Assembly: GCA_944326555.1 (NCBI GenBank)
Contig: CALVEK010000006.1
Location: 29,602-93,601 of the forward strand
Source of the DNA: Candidatus Gastranaerophilales bacterium
Lineage (GTDB): Bacteria; Cyanobacteriota; Vampirovibrionia; Gastranaerophilales; Gastranaerophilaceae
Length of the DNA stretch: 64,000 nucleotides
Direction: 5' to 3'
In this document: positions 55,168-63,699 of the stretch, one piece after another
Numbering within the stretch: the first letter of the stretch is position 1
How the letters are laid out: the number at the start of each line of letters is the position of its first letter
Translations under genes and position numbers: made by a program
The notes under the pieces: generated by a model
The model's database searches: none
What the model was told of the DNA's origin: nothing
What the model saw: only the letters and a program-made list of their open reading frames with translations

Positions 55168-56130
55168 TTACATTTTATATAAATTACATAAACTAATTAA
55201 AGCTCTTCTGTACTGATTATCCTCAAGAAAAAGTAGATTTTCAATAGCCAAATCAATGTATGAATAAGCCAATTGTTTAGTTTTTTCAATAGCAGAAGTA
55301 CTTTTCAATTGTTTTATAACCTGTTTTGAATTTATAAGAGGTTGTAGTATATCTTTACCTTTTTCTTGTGCAAAATATATTAAAGGTGCAGAATAATCCC
55401 CATTTTCAATATCCTCATTAACTTTATCTGAATCATCAAAGTTATCTAAATCATTAAAAATTTGAAAAGCTGTACCAAAGGCCATAGCAAAATTAGAAAT
55501 ATTTTTAATTTCTTCTTGAGAAGAAGTTCCATAAAAAACACAAGACAAAAGAGCAGCTTCAAAAAGCCTTGCCGTCTTAGCTTTTGACTTTTCTATATAA
55601 TTTTCTATCGTGCCAACCTTAAAACGATTAAAATATTGAGAAATTTCGCCATTTATCATCTCTGACATAACTTTTACATGTAAATTCCTGATATTTTCAT
55701 TTTCAAAGCCATTAATAACTCTAAGAACCTCACACAACAAAAAATCACCGGATAGTACAGCTAATTTTGAATCATAATCAAAATTCAAGGTCTTTTGACC
55801 ACGTCTTATCAAAGAACAATCAATAATATCGTCGTGAATCAGTGTTGCATTGTGAATCAATTCAATAGCAAATGCAAGTTTGTAATGAAAGTCTTCTATA
55901 GATTGATTCATTGCTCTTGTTATAAGAAATATCAAAAGCGATCTGATTTGCTTACCTTTCGCAGAAAAAAACTCTGACAGTATGGGAAAAATTGGATTTC
56001 TGTTTTTTTCATTATTTTGATTATAAAAATAAGATTCAAAATAATTATCTAATTTTTCAAAATCTTCAGAAACAAGTTGTTTTATTTTTTGATATTCTTC
56101 TTTGAATGCAATCTTATCCAATATAAACAC
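55168..56130 (-). CDS. Trans-isoprenyl diphosphate synthase
   Basis: 320 residues from GTG 56130; a TTG at 56121 with AGAGGGTG upstream is an alternative start. First aspartate-rich motif IHDDIIDCSLIRRGQKTLN (DDxxD), with the K..R.. region, and the second motif region AFQIFNDLDNFDDSDKV, where the usual DDxxD reads NDLDN. Five-helix polyprenyl synthase fold, length suits C40 or longer products (quinone side chain) or undecaprenyl relatives. It precedes lepB in the same direction. A ubi/men gene is not adjacent. Confidence 0.87.
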   Translation of the reverse strand: MFILDKIAFKEEYQKIKQLVSEDFEKLDNYFESYFYNQNNEKNRNPIFPILSEFFSAKGKQIRSLLIFLITRAMNQSIEDFHYKLAFAIELIHNATLIHDDIIDCSLIRRGQKTLNFDYDSKLAVLSGDFLLCEVLRVINGFENENIRNLHVKVMSEMINGEISQYFNRFKVGTIENYIEKSKAKTARLFEAALLSCVFYGTSSQEEIKNISNFAMAFGTAFQIFNDLDNFDDSDKVNEDIENGDYSAPLIYFAQEKGKDILQPLINSKQVIKQLKSTSAIEKTKQLAYSYIDLAIENLLFLEDNQYRRALISLCNLYKM

Positions 56131-56240
56131 CCTCTATAAAGAGATATATTAAAGATAATTATACATCAAACACAAATCTTTATATTGCAAACAAGTTTAT
56201 AAACAAGGATAAAAAACTTATCAAGAGATAATTTTAAAAG

Positions 56241-57113
56241 CTAAGCACTAAATTTTTCCAATCTTCTCGCCAAGTCAGCTTTTGTAATTTGTCCGTTCGA
56301 GCCAAGTCTGTAGTTTGAGCCTGCTTCATAATATTTTTCACCTGCTCTGGTCAGGACATAGTTTCTTGCCCTGCCCGGAAGGAATACGAGCGCATACAAA
56401 GTACCTGCATCTATTTTTTCGTTATCTTTATAACCTGCACTGCGTTTTGCATTCATCAAATATTTTTCAACATAAACAAGTTGTTGCTCCGGAGACATCC
56501 ATTTTAATGCTTCAGTTGAAGTACCCAATGACCTTGCCGTTGAAGGCATAAATTGAATAAGCCCAGTCGCTCCGCCAGAAGTATTTACAGCTTTTGTATT
56601 AATACCTGACTCAGAATTCATAAGTGCCATAAGAGCATCAGGAGAACAGCCTATTCTCTCAGAGATGCTAACAACTTTGTTGTAAAATCCTTTTGACAAG
56701 GTTGGTTTTTTCTTTGCCCATTTAGCCTGTAATTCTTCTGCAGACTTGGAGCAGTTAACGGTATCCAAATCAGAGTAAGGCTGCATACTATTATTTAGTA
56801 CTATACCAAACTGATTTTTCATTGCATTCATCCAGTTGTCGACATAGGCATTCTGCATAGATGCCATTGCACTAAGAGCCTGTCCCCAATCAATATTTTG
56901 TCCGCCCATAGTTTGCGGCAAAGTAAAATTATTATTTTGTAAATTTGAAAATATATTATTCGTATTTAATGTATTCATCGGCATAACAGGCATATTAAAA
57001 AGCCCCATACCATAATCAGCAGGAGTTAGTCCATTCCCCACTTGCAGTGAATCCATCTTCAAATATGGAGAAAAGAAATAACTTTTATTGTTCAAGATAC
57101 TTTCTAACGACAT
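56241..57113 (-). CDS. SLT-type lytic transglycosylase-like protein without signal peptide
   Basis: 290 residues. Residues ~1-130 are low complexity, Asn/Met/Gln-rich (MGLFNMPVMPMNTLNTNNIF). The SLT (goose-lysozyme-like) domain from ~145 has ERIGCSPDALMALMNSESGI, with catalytic Glu in NSESG, GGATGLIQFMPSTARSLGTS and MSPEQQLVYVEKYL. Cuts peptidoglycan between MurNAc and GlcNAc with anhydro product. A Sec signal peptide is not visible, unusual for this enzyme, so export by another route or a domain with other use is possible. The SLT family assignment itself is strong. Confidence 0.8.
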   Translation of the reverse strand: MSLESILNNKSYFFSPYLKMDSLQVGNGLTPADYGMGLFNMPVMPMNTLNTNNIFSNLQNNNFTLPQTMGGQNIDWGQALSAMASMQNAYVDNWMNAMKNQFGIVLNNSMQPYSDLDTVNCSKSAEELQAKWAKKKPTLSKGFYNKVVSISERIGCSPDALMALMNSESGINTKAVNTSGGATGLIQFMPSTARSLGTSTEALKWMSPEQQLVYVEKYLMNAKRSAGYKDNEKIDAGTLYALVFLPGRARNYVLTRAGEKYYEAGSNYRLGSNGQITKADLARRLEKFSA

Positions 57114-57215
57114 AAAAATCCTCGTAACTCCTATATTTATATAAAAACATTTTGCATAAAAAAATTGCCCACAAATTTTTAAATCAAAAATAGGCTGAGA
57201 ATTTTGTAAATTAAG

Positions 57216-58508
57216 CTATAAAACAAAAAAAGTATCCAAAGTACATTTTTTCATAACGTGTACCTTAGGACATTTTAAATACCTAAGTTGAGGCAAAACA
57301 AACTTCGGCTCAGCAACACACAAAATAATAACATCGGGTCTTAAGTCCGATATTTTGTTAACCGGCACAACATTATATCCTTTGTAAACTTGCTCAACTG
57401 CAAACTTATTATCACTAAGTCCACAAATATTAAATTTAGACAAATCACAATATTCATTTAATGCATCAAAAAACATGCCTGCACCATAGAGCAGAACTTT
57501 TTGATTTTTATAAGTTCGAACCAATTTATTAATCTTTTTTTGCTGATTTACTGCTTTAAAATATTCTAACCAAGTGTCTTTATTCGGTATAACATAAAAC
57601 AGATTTTTCACAGGAATAAGTCTAAGACTAACCCACAAACAAGCAAAAATAAAAATTATTTTATTCCACAAAGGTAAAACAAACAAAATATCAACTATAT
57701 GTTTGAATGTTAAAAGGTTGTTCCATTTTGCGTATGCAAGCTCTTTTATATATGTTTTGAAAGCATTTGAAGTAAACAAATTACAATTTTTCAAAATAGA
57801 ATTTCTTATTTTAGCATCAGTTATAAAAATAGTAGATCTTAAATACCCCCACAAAAGAAACCAATTTCGCCTGTTTTGAGTAAGTTTTTTGTCATGTGAT
57901 CGAGTAGGAGAATCAGTATTTGGAAGCCAATTTACTATTGATACAGACACAGAATAGAATTCTTTTTGCTCATTAATCATTTTTGCGGCAATAGCAAGTT
58001 GAGGAAAGCAATTATCTATATTGTGATACGCATTAATGATGCTTGTAGAATCAATTTCCGAACGCTTAATTATACAAGCGGAAATAAAATTTGCAGATTG
58101 AAAAAATTCAGACCACTTATTTTCATCCGTATATCGAAAATTAACCGAAAAAATAAAAGGACAATCATTGTTAATAGCATTCTCTATTTCAGCGAAACTA
58201 CTCCAACAATAAGTATCATTATCACACAACACCCACAAATAAGGTTTTTGAGCCAATTCGTAAGCTCTTATGGTATTTGCACCTGCGCCAATATTTATAG
58301 GATGAACAATCTGTTTTAAATTTGGATATCTTTGACAATACTCATCAACTAACTCGGTTGTCCCATCAGTAGAATGATTATTTAATATGGTAATATCAAG
58401 ATCGCGTACAGGAGAATCCTCTGCAAAAAGTTCCCGTAAAGTATTTTCCAAATCTTTTTTTCTGTTAAACGTGATTAAAAAAATTTCCAATTTATCTTTC
58501 AATGACAT
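57216..58508 (-). CDS. GT2 glycosyltransferase with C-terminal Rossmann-like domain
   Basis: 430 residues. GT-A domain: EIFLITFNRKKDLENTLREL, NNHSTDGTTELVDEY, and DxD-like LWVLCDNDTYCW at ~100. A membrane-proximal region near 280-300 has IIFIFACLWVSLRLIPV. The last ~100 residues (VLLYGAGMFFDALNEYCDLS; ICGLSDNKFAVEQVYKGYNV) are a Rossmann-like domain typical of the sugar O-acyltransferase or FlmR-associated proteins. It is an enzyme for surface glycans, working on UDP- or similar sugars. Monocistronic; preceded by an unknown gene. Confidence 0.8.
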   Translation of the reverse strand: MSLKDKLEIFLITFNRKKDLENTLRELFAEDSPVRDLDITILNNHSTDGTTELVDEYCQRYPNLKQIVHPINIGAGANTIRAYELAQKPYLWVLCDNDTYCWSSFAEIENAINNDCPFIFSVNFRYTDENKWSEFFQSANFISACIIKRSEIDSTSIINAYHNIDNCFPQLAIAAKMINEQKEFYSVSVSIVNWLPNTDSPTRSHDKKLTQNRRNWFLLWGYLRSTIFITDAKIRNSILKNCNLFTSNAFKTYIKELAYAKWNNLLTFKHIVDILFVLPLWNKIIFIFACLWVSLRLIPVKNLFYVIPNKDTWLEYFKAVNQQKKINKLVRTYKNQKVLLYGAGMFFDALNEYCDLSKFNICGLSDNKFAVEQVYKGYNVVPVNKISDLRPDVIILCVAEPKFVLPQLRYLKCPKVHVMKKCTLDTFFVL

Positions 58509-58537
58509 TTACTTATTCATCCATCATAGTAACAAAT

Positions 58538-59011
58538 CTATCCCAAATTTTTATTCAAAGTTTTATTTACCTGCCTCATCGTTTCAGAAATAGCAGCAAA
58601 AATTTTGCGAGAAGGAGGAATTAATTCTTCCTTGTCTTCAGGATTAACTTTCACGATTATTTCATTTTTATTTAAACGGCAAGGATCTTCAGGCGCTATT
58701 TCCAATATATCAAATATTTTATTTACAATAGGATTATCTTTAGCAAATACATCTATTTTCACCGTCTTTGGCTTGCCCTTAACCGAGTTGAGCCTGATTT
58801 CCAAATTGTTATGTCTTGCATAATTTCCAATAGTAGACTTCAATGAACTAACATATTCAAAAGTATCCGAGTCTAATTTAGGAGAAATTTTCACATATTT
58901 ATCATAGTTAACACCATATGATGACTTTTGAAATTTAGACATCACTTCGCCTGTATAATTTCTGATAACTGACTTTGCAACAACAATCTTCTTCAAATCG
59001 GAAATTGACAT
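58538..59011 (-). CDS. Hypothetical protein
   Basis: 157 residues from ATG 59011, preferred to the ATG at 59038 because AAGGA lies 7-8 bases upstream. Basic/acid mixed alpha/beta protein: DLKKIVVAKSVIRNYTGEVM, KISPKLDSDTFEYVSSLKST, and PEDKEELIPPSRKIFAAISE. No TM, no signal, no motif recognised. It sits between the M49-like gene and the GT2 gene, about 30 bases upstream of the latter, so possibly co-transcribed. Confidence 0.5.
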   Translation of the reverse strand: MSISDLKKIVVAKSVIRNYTGEVMSKFQKSSYGVNYDKYVKISPKLDSDTFEYVSSLKSTIGNYARHNNLEIRLNSVKGKPKTVKIDVFAKDNPIVNKIFDILEIAPEDPCRLNKNEIIVKVNPEDKEELIPPSRKIFAAISETMRQVNKTLNKNLG

Positions 59012-59085
59012 TTCATAATCCTTAGCAATGTAGTACAACTTTATTATAAACCAACATAAAACGTTAGGTTATTATTTTAAAAAAT

Positions 59086-60822
59086 CTATACCTGTTCATT
59101 TGCCAACTTATCAGCCAGAGGAGTTTTTAAGATTCCGTTTAAGGCCTTATCTATTTCTTTCAACTTTTTAGAAATAATTTCCATTTCATCAGTCCAGACA
59201 AAATTATCAAGAACATATTTTTCACCTGCAGAAAAGTCTTTAGAAAGCTGAACACGAATAATTTCTGCCAACATCTTTTGAGCAGTCGGTATCATTTTAT
59301 CCAAATCAACTTCCAAAACACCGTCTTGATTAAGCCATATTGCTTTATTTTCAAGAAAATACTTGGACTGCATAACAGTTCTGACCCTGTGAGCCTGAGA
59401 CAAGTTTGGTTTTGCTTTTAAGAAGTTATCAGCTGCATAGGTAACAATAATTTGTTTTTTCTCGTCTTCTGTATACATACCAAGCTCTGTCAATACATCT
59501 AACAAAGCCAAAGAACCCATATCAGCCTTATTTTCTTCTATAATATTCTTATATTTACCAAGAGCCTCTGTTCCTGATTTTGGCCCCAAAGAATGAACAT
59601 TTTCATGCCCTATTGTAAACCAGTGATCGGCTTCTTGATTATAATACTTGTGAAGATCTTTGCTCAATGTCGCATCAAGCCTTTTTTGTCTTTTGATTTT
59701 AGCTTCGGGACTTGTGCTTATTCTTATTTGACGATGATAAACATTTCTTCTGCCACCACCGATTTTTAAAGACGGTTTATCATTGTTTGGCAGATTTTGA
59801 GCTAACGTTATACCGCCTCTATATGTACCTTCATCACCTCTTAATGTAACTATATCAACATCAACCATAGTCTGTTTATCATCATCAGAGGATGAAATAT
59901 TTTGCTCATATTCATCTTTATAAGGCATATTTTCAGCAAGAACAGGCATATATTGTTTTATTTCCAACAATTTTTCCGTTCCCTTTTTATTGACAATACC
60001 TACTCTTATACCTATTGAATCTTTAGAAATCGGTTCGATATTGTTGTCATCAAGAAGTTTTTTCAACTGCTCATTTTCAACAACAGTCCCTGTCATCTCA
60101 TCAGCATATTGTTCTCTTGAGATAGTAAATTCAAGAGGCGTATCTTGTAATTCCGCCCATTTTTTATCGGCATAAGCATCATTTTTGGGATTATTTTCGC
60201 AAAGAGCAATTGCTTGTAATTTTAGATATTTGTTAAAATCTTCGTTTGTAGAAGTCTCTGCAGCAGCTTCCAGTTCATCTGCTATATAGGAAAATTCTTT
60301 TTCAAAATACTCTGTATAATCAATTCCTTTGAGCTTATTACCATCTCTCACAACCATAGAACGCTGATTAAGGATTTTTTGAACTTCTTCTATTTCACCA
60401 TCATTTAACATTTTTAAAAGAATATCGTGAAATTCTTCTTTAGTTAAATCTACAGGATAAAAACCTTTACCCGGGAGTTCTTTTTCCCCTTTTGCAAGAA
60501 AAATCTTATTAGCTTCGGAGTCAACAGCATTCATACCAATTTGAGCATTAAACAAAGTTAAAGTCATAGCGGCATCTTCGTTGCCTTTTTCAGTCTCTTC
60601 TTCCAAAAACTTTTTAAATTCGAGATTTTTGGGGTTATCCTGCTTCATAAAAACTTCATCTATAGCTTTAGCTGCTCTTACAAGGTGAACAAGTGCTTTC
60701 TTATCTCCATCAGCCAAAGCATTATATTCTTCGCAATCTTCTTTTAACATTTCCTTTGGAATAAGACAATCTTTACTTGTTCTTTTAACCAATTCTTCGT
60801 GAGAAAGACCTAATTCAAACAT
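59086..60822 (-). CDS. M49 (dipeptidyl-peptidase III)-like zinc peptidase
   Basis: 578 residues from ATG 60822, preferred to 60837 because GGAG lies in the preceding codons. No signal peptide. Near residue 406 is TIGHENVHSLGPKSGTE and 23 residues later IIEENKADMGSLALLD, matching the HExxH and EExxAD zinc motifs of bacterial DPP III-like M49 peptidases (Glu of the second motif is third ligand). The N-terminal half is charged and helical. Length below the ~700 of eukaryotic DPP III but like bacterial forms. Follows the methyltransferase and transporter genes in the same operon. Confidence 0.72.
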   Translation of the reverse strand: MFELGLSHEELVKRTSKDCLIPKEMLKEDCEEYNALADGDKKALVHLVRAAKAIDEVFMKQDNPKNLEFKKFLEEETEKGNEDAAMTLTLFNAQIGMNAVDSEANKIFLAKGEKELPGKGFYPVDLTKEEFHDILLKMLNDGEIEEVQKILNQRSMVVRDGNKLKGIDYTEYFEKEFSYIADELEAAAETSTNEDFNKYLKLQAIALCENNPKNDAYADKKWAELQDTPLEFTISREQYADEMTGTVVENEQLKKLLDDNNIEPISKDSIGIRVGIVNKKGTEKLLEIKQYMPVLAENMPYKDEYEQNISSSDDDKQTMVDVDIVTLRGDEGTYRGGITLAQNLPNNDKPSLKIGGGRRNVYHRQIRISTSPEAKIKRQKRLDATLSKDLHKYYNQEADHWFTIGHENVHSLGPKSGTEALGKYKNIIEENKADMGSLALLDVLTELGMYTEDEKKQIIVTYAADNFLKAKPNLSQAHRVRTVMQSKYFLENKAIWLNQDGVLEVDLDKMIPTAQKMLAEIIRVQLSKDFSAGEKYVLDNFVWTDEMEIISKKLKEIDKALNGILKTPLADKLANEQV

Positions 60823-60839
60823 ATTTATAAACTCCATTT

Positions 60840-61517
60840 TTAATTATTTTTTATTAAAAAAGCGTATCTATCGTTTTTGTACTGCAAAAACTCACTTTTA
60901 ACAATCCCTTTTCTTTCGTATTTGATTTTTAATTTCTCCAACATTTTTTGTTGTATATCCGCTTCTTTTTCACCCTGATTAACAATCAACATCTGTCCAT
61001 CATTCAAAAGTAAATTGTATGCATGATTTAAAAGTTTTTCGGGTGCAAAAAACCTTTGAGGTAACCCCCAAGCCACATGCGGATTTTTTGTAATAAATGG
61101 CAAAATCCAAACAATATAATTGTATCTGTGTTTAATATTTAAAAGATTATCCGGTATATACAAACAATTTTGCAGGTCTTTTGTGTAAAACTTTGCAACT
61201 TCATATCTTGAATAAAAATTACTATAGACCCTGTAAGCATCAATTTCTACACCGTGTAATGATAAAGAGTTACAGTGATTTTTAAAGAACGAATACTCTC
61301 CCTTTGCATAAAACCAATTTTTGCAACCAATATCAAGGACAGAGATTTTGTCTTGATAATTTACATCAAAAATCTGCTCCAAGAGGTCATAGGTATAGAG
61401 ATTTTCCAAATAATTTCTAAACAGAGCGGACTCTGATTTTTCTACAAAATTTTTTCTTGAAAACTTTGTTTTTGAACGCAAAAAATAATCAATGTTATTC
61501 TTAAAATCCTGAAACAT
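60840..61517 (-). CDS. Class I SAM-dependent methyltransferase-like protein
   Basis: 225 residues. Post-I style motif ISVLDIGCKNWFYAKGEYSF (hhDhG), motif II-like LHGVEIDAYRVYSNFYS, and a hydrophobic strand DGQMLIVNQGEKEADIQ. The glycine-rich motif after the Asp is weak (GCKNW instead of GxGxG), so the SAM site may be modified. Starts 4 bases after the transporter stop. Substrate unknown. Confidence moderate for fold, low for activity. Confidence 0.6.
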   Translation of the reverse strand: MFQDFKNNIDYFLRSKTKFSRKNFVEKSESALFRNYLENLYTYDLLEQIFDVNYQDKISVLDIGCKNWFYAKGEYSFFKNHCNSLSLHGVEIDAYRVYSNFYSRYEVAKFYTKDLQNCLYIPDNLLNIKHRYNYIVWILPFITKNPHVAWGLPQRFFAPEKLLNHAYNLLLNDGQMLIVNQGEKEADIQQKMLEKLKIKYERKGIVKSEFLQYKNDRYAFLIKNN

Positions 61518-61520
61518 AAA

Positions 61521-62366
61521 CTAATTATACAATATAATCAAAATTGCACCCGCAATCATAATCACTGAGCCAACCAGCTTCTTTTTGATATGTTTTTCTT
61601 TAAAAATCTTATACCCCAAAATAACACTCAAAAGTGCACTTAGCTGAAATAAAGAAAGCGCATAAGCGACATTCATCCGACTAAAAACAAAATTTGTCAT
61701 ATACTGCATAAGAAAAACAAAAAATGCGAGAAGCAAAACGAGTTTCAACGCACCAGTTTTTAAAAAAACACATTGCTGTTTTAACCTAATATGCCTGAAC
61801 TTTAACAATAAAAAAGAAAACAAAGCACCAAACGCACACCAAGACACAAAAGCAACAAAAACAGAAGAAAGAATTATTACTTTCTTTATAAAAATGGCTT
61901 CTAAAGCACTGAAAAACAAAGCCAAAAACCTATAACGTATCTCTCGATTCTTGAGCAATGCAAAACTAAAACGTTCTTTGAGAGTATCAAGCACAAAATA
62001 GCTGCCGACAACAATAAGAAGCATCCCCAAAACGCCCACAAATGTAGGAAGTTCTCTAAGCAGAAATACACCAAATATGAGACCAACAATCGCTTTATAA
62101 GAATTTATCGGCCCCAATACAGACAAATCACCGTTTTCTAGCGATTTTATCAAATAGGCATTACCCAACGCACCAAGCCCGCCAACAATTGCAGAATAAA
62201 CATAAAACATCAAACTATATTGATGATATTCTCTAAAAAAAAGTACCGAAACAGATACAACAGCCAAAAGGAAATAAGTCAGAAAATTTATAGCAAGAGG
62301 ATTACAACCAAAATTTGCAAGTTTTTTTTGACAAACATTTGCAAAACTGTTCGACAAAATTCTCAA
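61521..62366 (-). CDS. EamA/DMT-family transporter (true start probably upstream)
   Basis: 281 residues from TTG 62366, eight to nine hydrophobic helices with DMT features: YSAIVGGLGALGNAYLIKSL, LGPINSYKAIVGLIFGVFLL, and FVGVLGMLLIVVGSYFVLDT as repeated halves. The reading frame stays open upstream and encodes the rest of the first membrane helix (FVILYILVLSAAVALR), so the real start is likely near 62402, where an ATT codon follows AAAGAGG; no ATG, GTG or TTG is there. Likely exports or imports a metabolite. First gene of the operon with methyltransferase and M49-like genes; divergent from 62474. Confidence 0.7.
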   Translation of the reverse strand: MRILSNSFANVCQKKLANFGCNPLAINFLTYFLLAVVSVSVLFFREYHQYSLMFYVYSAIVGGLGALGNAYLIKSLENGDLSVLGPINSYKAIVGLIFGVFLLRELPTFVGVLGMLLIVVGSYFVLDTLKERFSFALLKNREIRYRFLALFFSALEAIFIKKVIILSSVFVAFVSWCAFGALFSFLLLKFRHIRLKQQCVFLKTGALKLVLLLAFFVFLMQYMTNFVFSRMNVAYALSLFQLSALLSVILGYKIFKEKHIKKKLVGSVIMIAGAILIILYN

Positions 62367-62473
62367 AGCTACAGCAGCTGATAAAACCAGTATATATAGA
62401 ATAACAAACCTCTTTTTCTGTATCTGACAAATAAGTATTATACAAATAAAAGATTTTGAAGTAAAATCGAATT

Positions 62474-63115
62474 ATGAGAAAAATTTTTGCATTAATTTTG
62501 GTTTTACTGTTCTGTGCACAGAATGTGTACGCTTTTTCTGCCGACACTTCAGGATGGGCGCAAAATCCTGAGCATATAGAAGTTTCAGCAGCTGAATTAG
62601 ACCTAAAAAGCGATTTAAAAAATGATTTTAAAGTTTATCAATCTACAATAACAAATATAACGGCTTCAACAATAGATGTGAGTATACCCTCAAACGAAAA
62701 TGCTAATGAGGCTGTCGATAAAATTTTAAAAAACGGATTATCATTTAAAGAACTTATGACAGTGCCAAAACAGATAGCAGTTGACAGCTATAATGAAGAT
62801 GTTGGTACAGGTAAAATTGCAAAAGCTCACAAAGGTTTGATATATGTATTGGCCTCAGCTGGTGCAGTCGTTGCAGGTGCAGGATTATTGGGAGTATATC
62901 CTCAACAAAAAACAGAAGAATTTTTTGCTCATAAAAAAATCAAAAAAGAATACAAAAAAATCAATCAAAACTTAACTGATAGCTTTACACTTGCTCCTTT
63001 TGAACAAAAAGATATTACAATTTTTGTTCCTATAGAGAACAATTCACCAATCATTTATACTCAATCAAGAGAAGACTATCAAGAAGACATCTACTCCGAA
63101 TATCATCAATTATAA
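62474..63115 (+). CDS. Secreted/membrane hypothetical protein, paralogue of 16339-16905
   Basis: 213 residues. Signal peptide MRKIFALILVLLFCAQNVYA, a beta-rich domain, a hydrophobic helix near ~125-147 (YVLASAGAVVAGAGLLGVYP), then the Lys-rich linker KKIKKEYKKINQ and a final strand domain LAPFEQKDITIFVPIENN. The layout parallels the 188-residue protein at 16339. No enzyme motif; maybe an envelope-associated adaptor. It is divergent from the EamA operon. Confidence 0.6.
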   Translation: MRKIFALILVLLFCAQNVYAFSADTSGWAQNPEHIEVSAAELDLKSDLKNDFKVYQSTITNITASTIDVSIPSNENANEAVDKILKNGLSFKELMTVPKQIAVDSYNEDVGTGKIAKAHKGLIYVLASAGAVVAGAGLLGVYPQQKTEEFFAHKKIKKEYKKINQNLTDSFTLAPFEQKDITIFVPIENNSPIIYTQSREDYQEDIYSEYHQL

Positions 63116-63144
63116 GTACATTGCCTGATTAGCTAACAGAAGAA

Positions 63145-63699
63145 CTAAATTTCCTTTGCTATACGGCAGGGGTTGCCATAAGCCATTACATTTGACGGGA
63201 TGTCTTTTGTTACAACGCTTCCTGCACCTATTACAACATTGTCGCCTATAGTAACACCCGGTAATATAACAACATTACCGCCAATCCATACATTGTTACC
63301 TATCGTTATCGGAAGAGCGTACTCTTCACCGGCAATTCTTCTTTCCGTATCAATAGGATGCGTAGCTGCATATATACCGACATTTGGAGCAATAAAAACA
63401 TTATCTCCGATTTTAACCTTTGCACAATCCAAAATTACAAGATTGTGATTTGCATAAAAATTTTCTCCAATTTCAATGTTATACCCGTAATCACAGAAAA
63501 AGTTCGGTTCTATAGTAAAGTTTTCTCCTGTTTTACCAAGTATTTTTTTCAATATCGATTTTCTCTCAGCAATCACACCATAAGGAATGCTGTTATATTC
63601 CATGCAAAGAGTTTTTACTCTTGCTCTGTCTTTTAAAAGAGTCATATCAGCAGGATTATACATGTGTCCTGCAATCATTTTTTCTCTTTCTGTTTTCAT
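63145..63699 (-). CDS. Maltose/galactoside O-acetyltransferase family (hexapeptide repeat)
   Basis: 184 residues, typical Maa/LacA/NodL length. N-terminal MKTEREKMIAGHMYNPADMT, the LbH repeats IEIGENFYANHNLVILD and VFIAPNVGIYAATHPID with the catalytic His, NNVWIGGNVVILPGVTIGDN, and VVTKDIPSNVMAYGNPCRIA. Transfers acetyl from acetyl-CoA to sugar hydroxyls. It is convergent with the 62474 gene with a 29-bp gap. Physiological acceptor unknown. Confidence 0.92.
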   Translation of the reverse strand: MKTEREKMIAGHMYNPADMTLLKDRARVKTLCMEYNSIPYGVIAERKSILKKILGKTGENFTIEPNFFCDYGYNIEIGENFYANHNLVILDCAKVKIGDNVFIAPNVGIYAATHPIDTERRIAGEEYALPITIGNNVWIGGNVVILPGVTIGDNVVIGAGSVVTKDIPSNVMAYGNPCRIAKEI

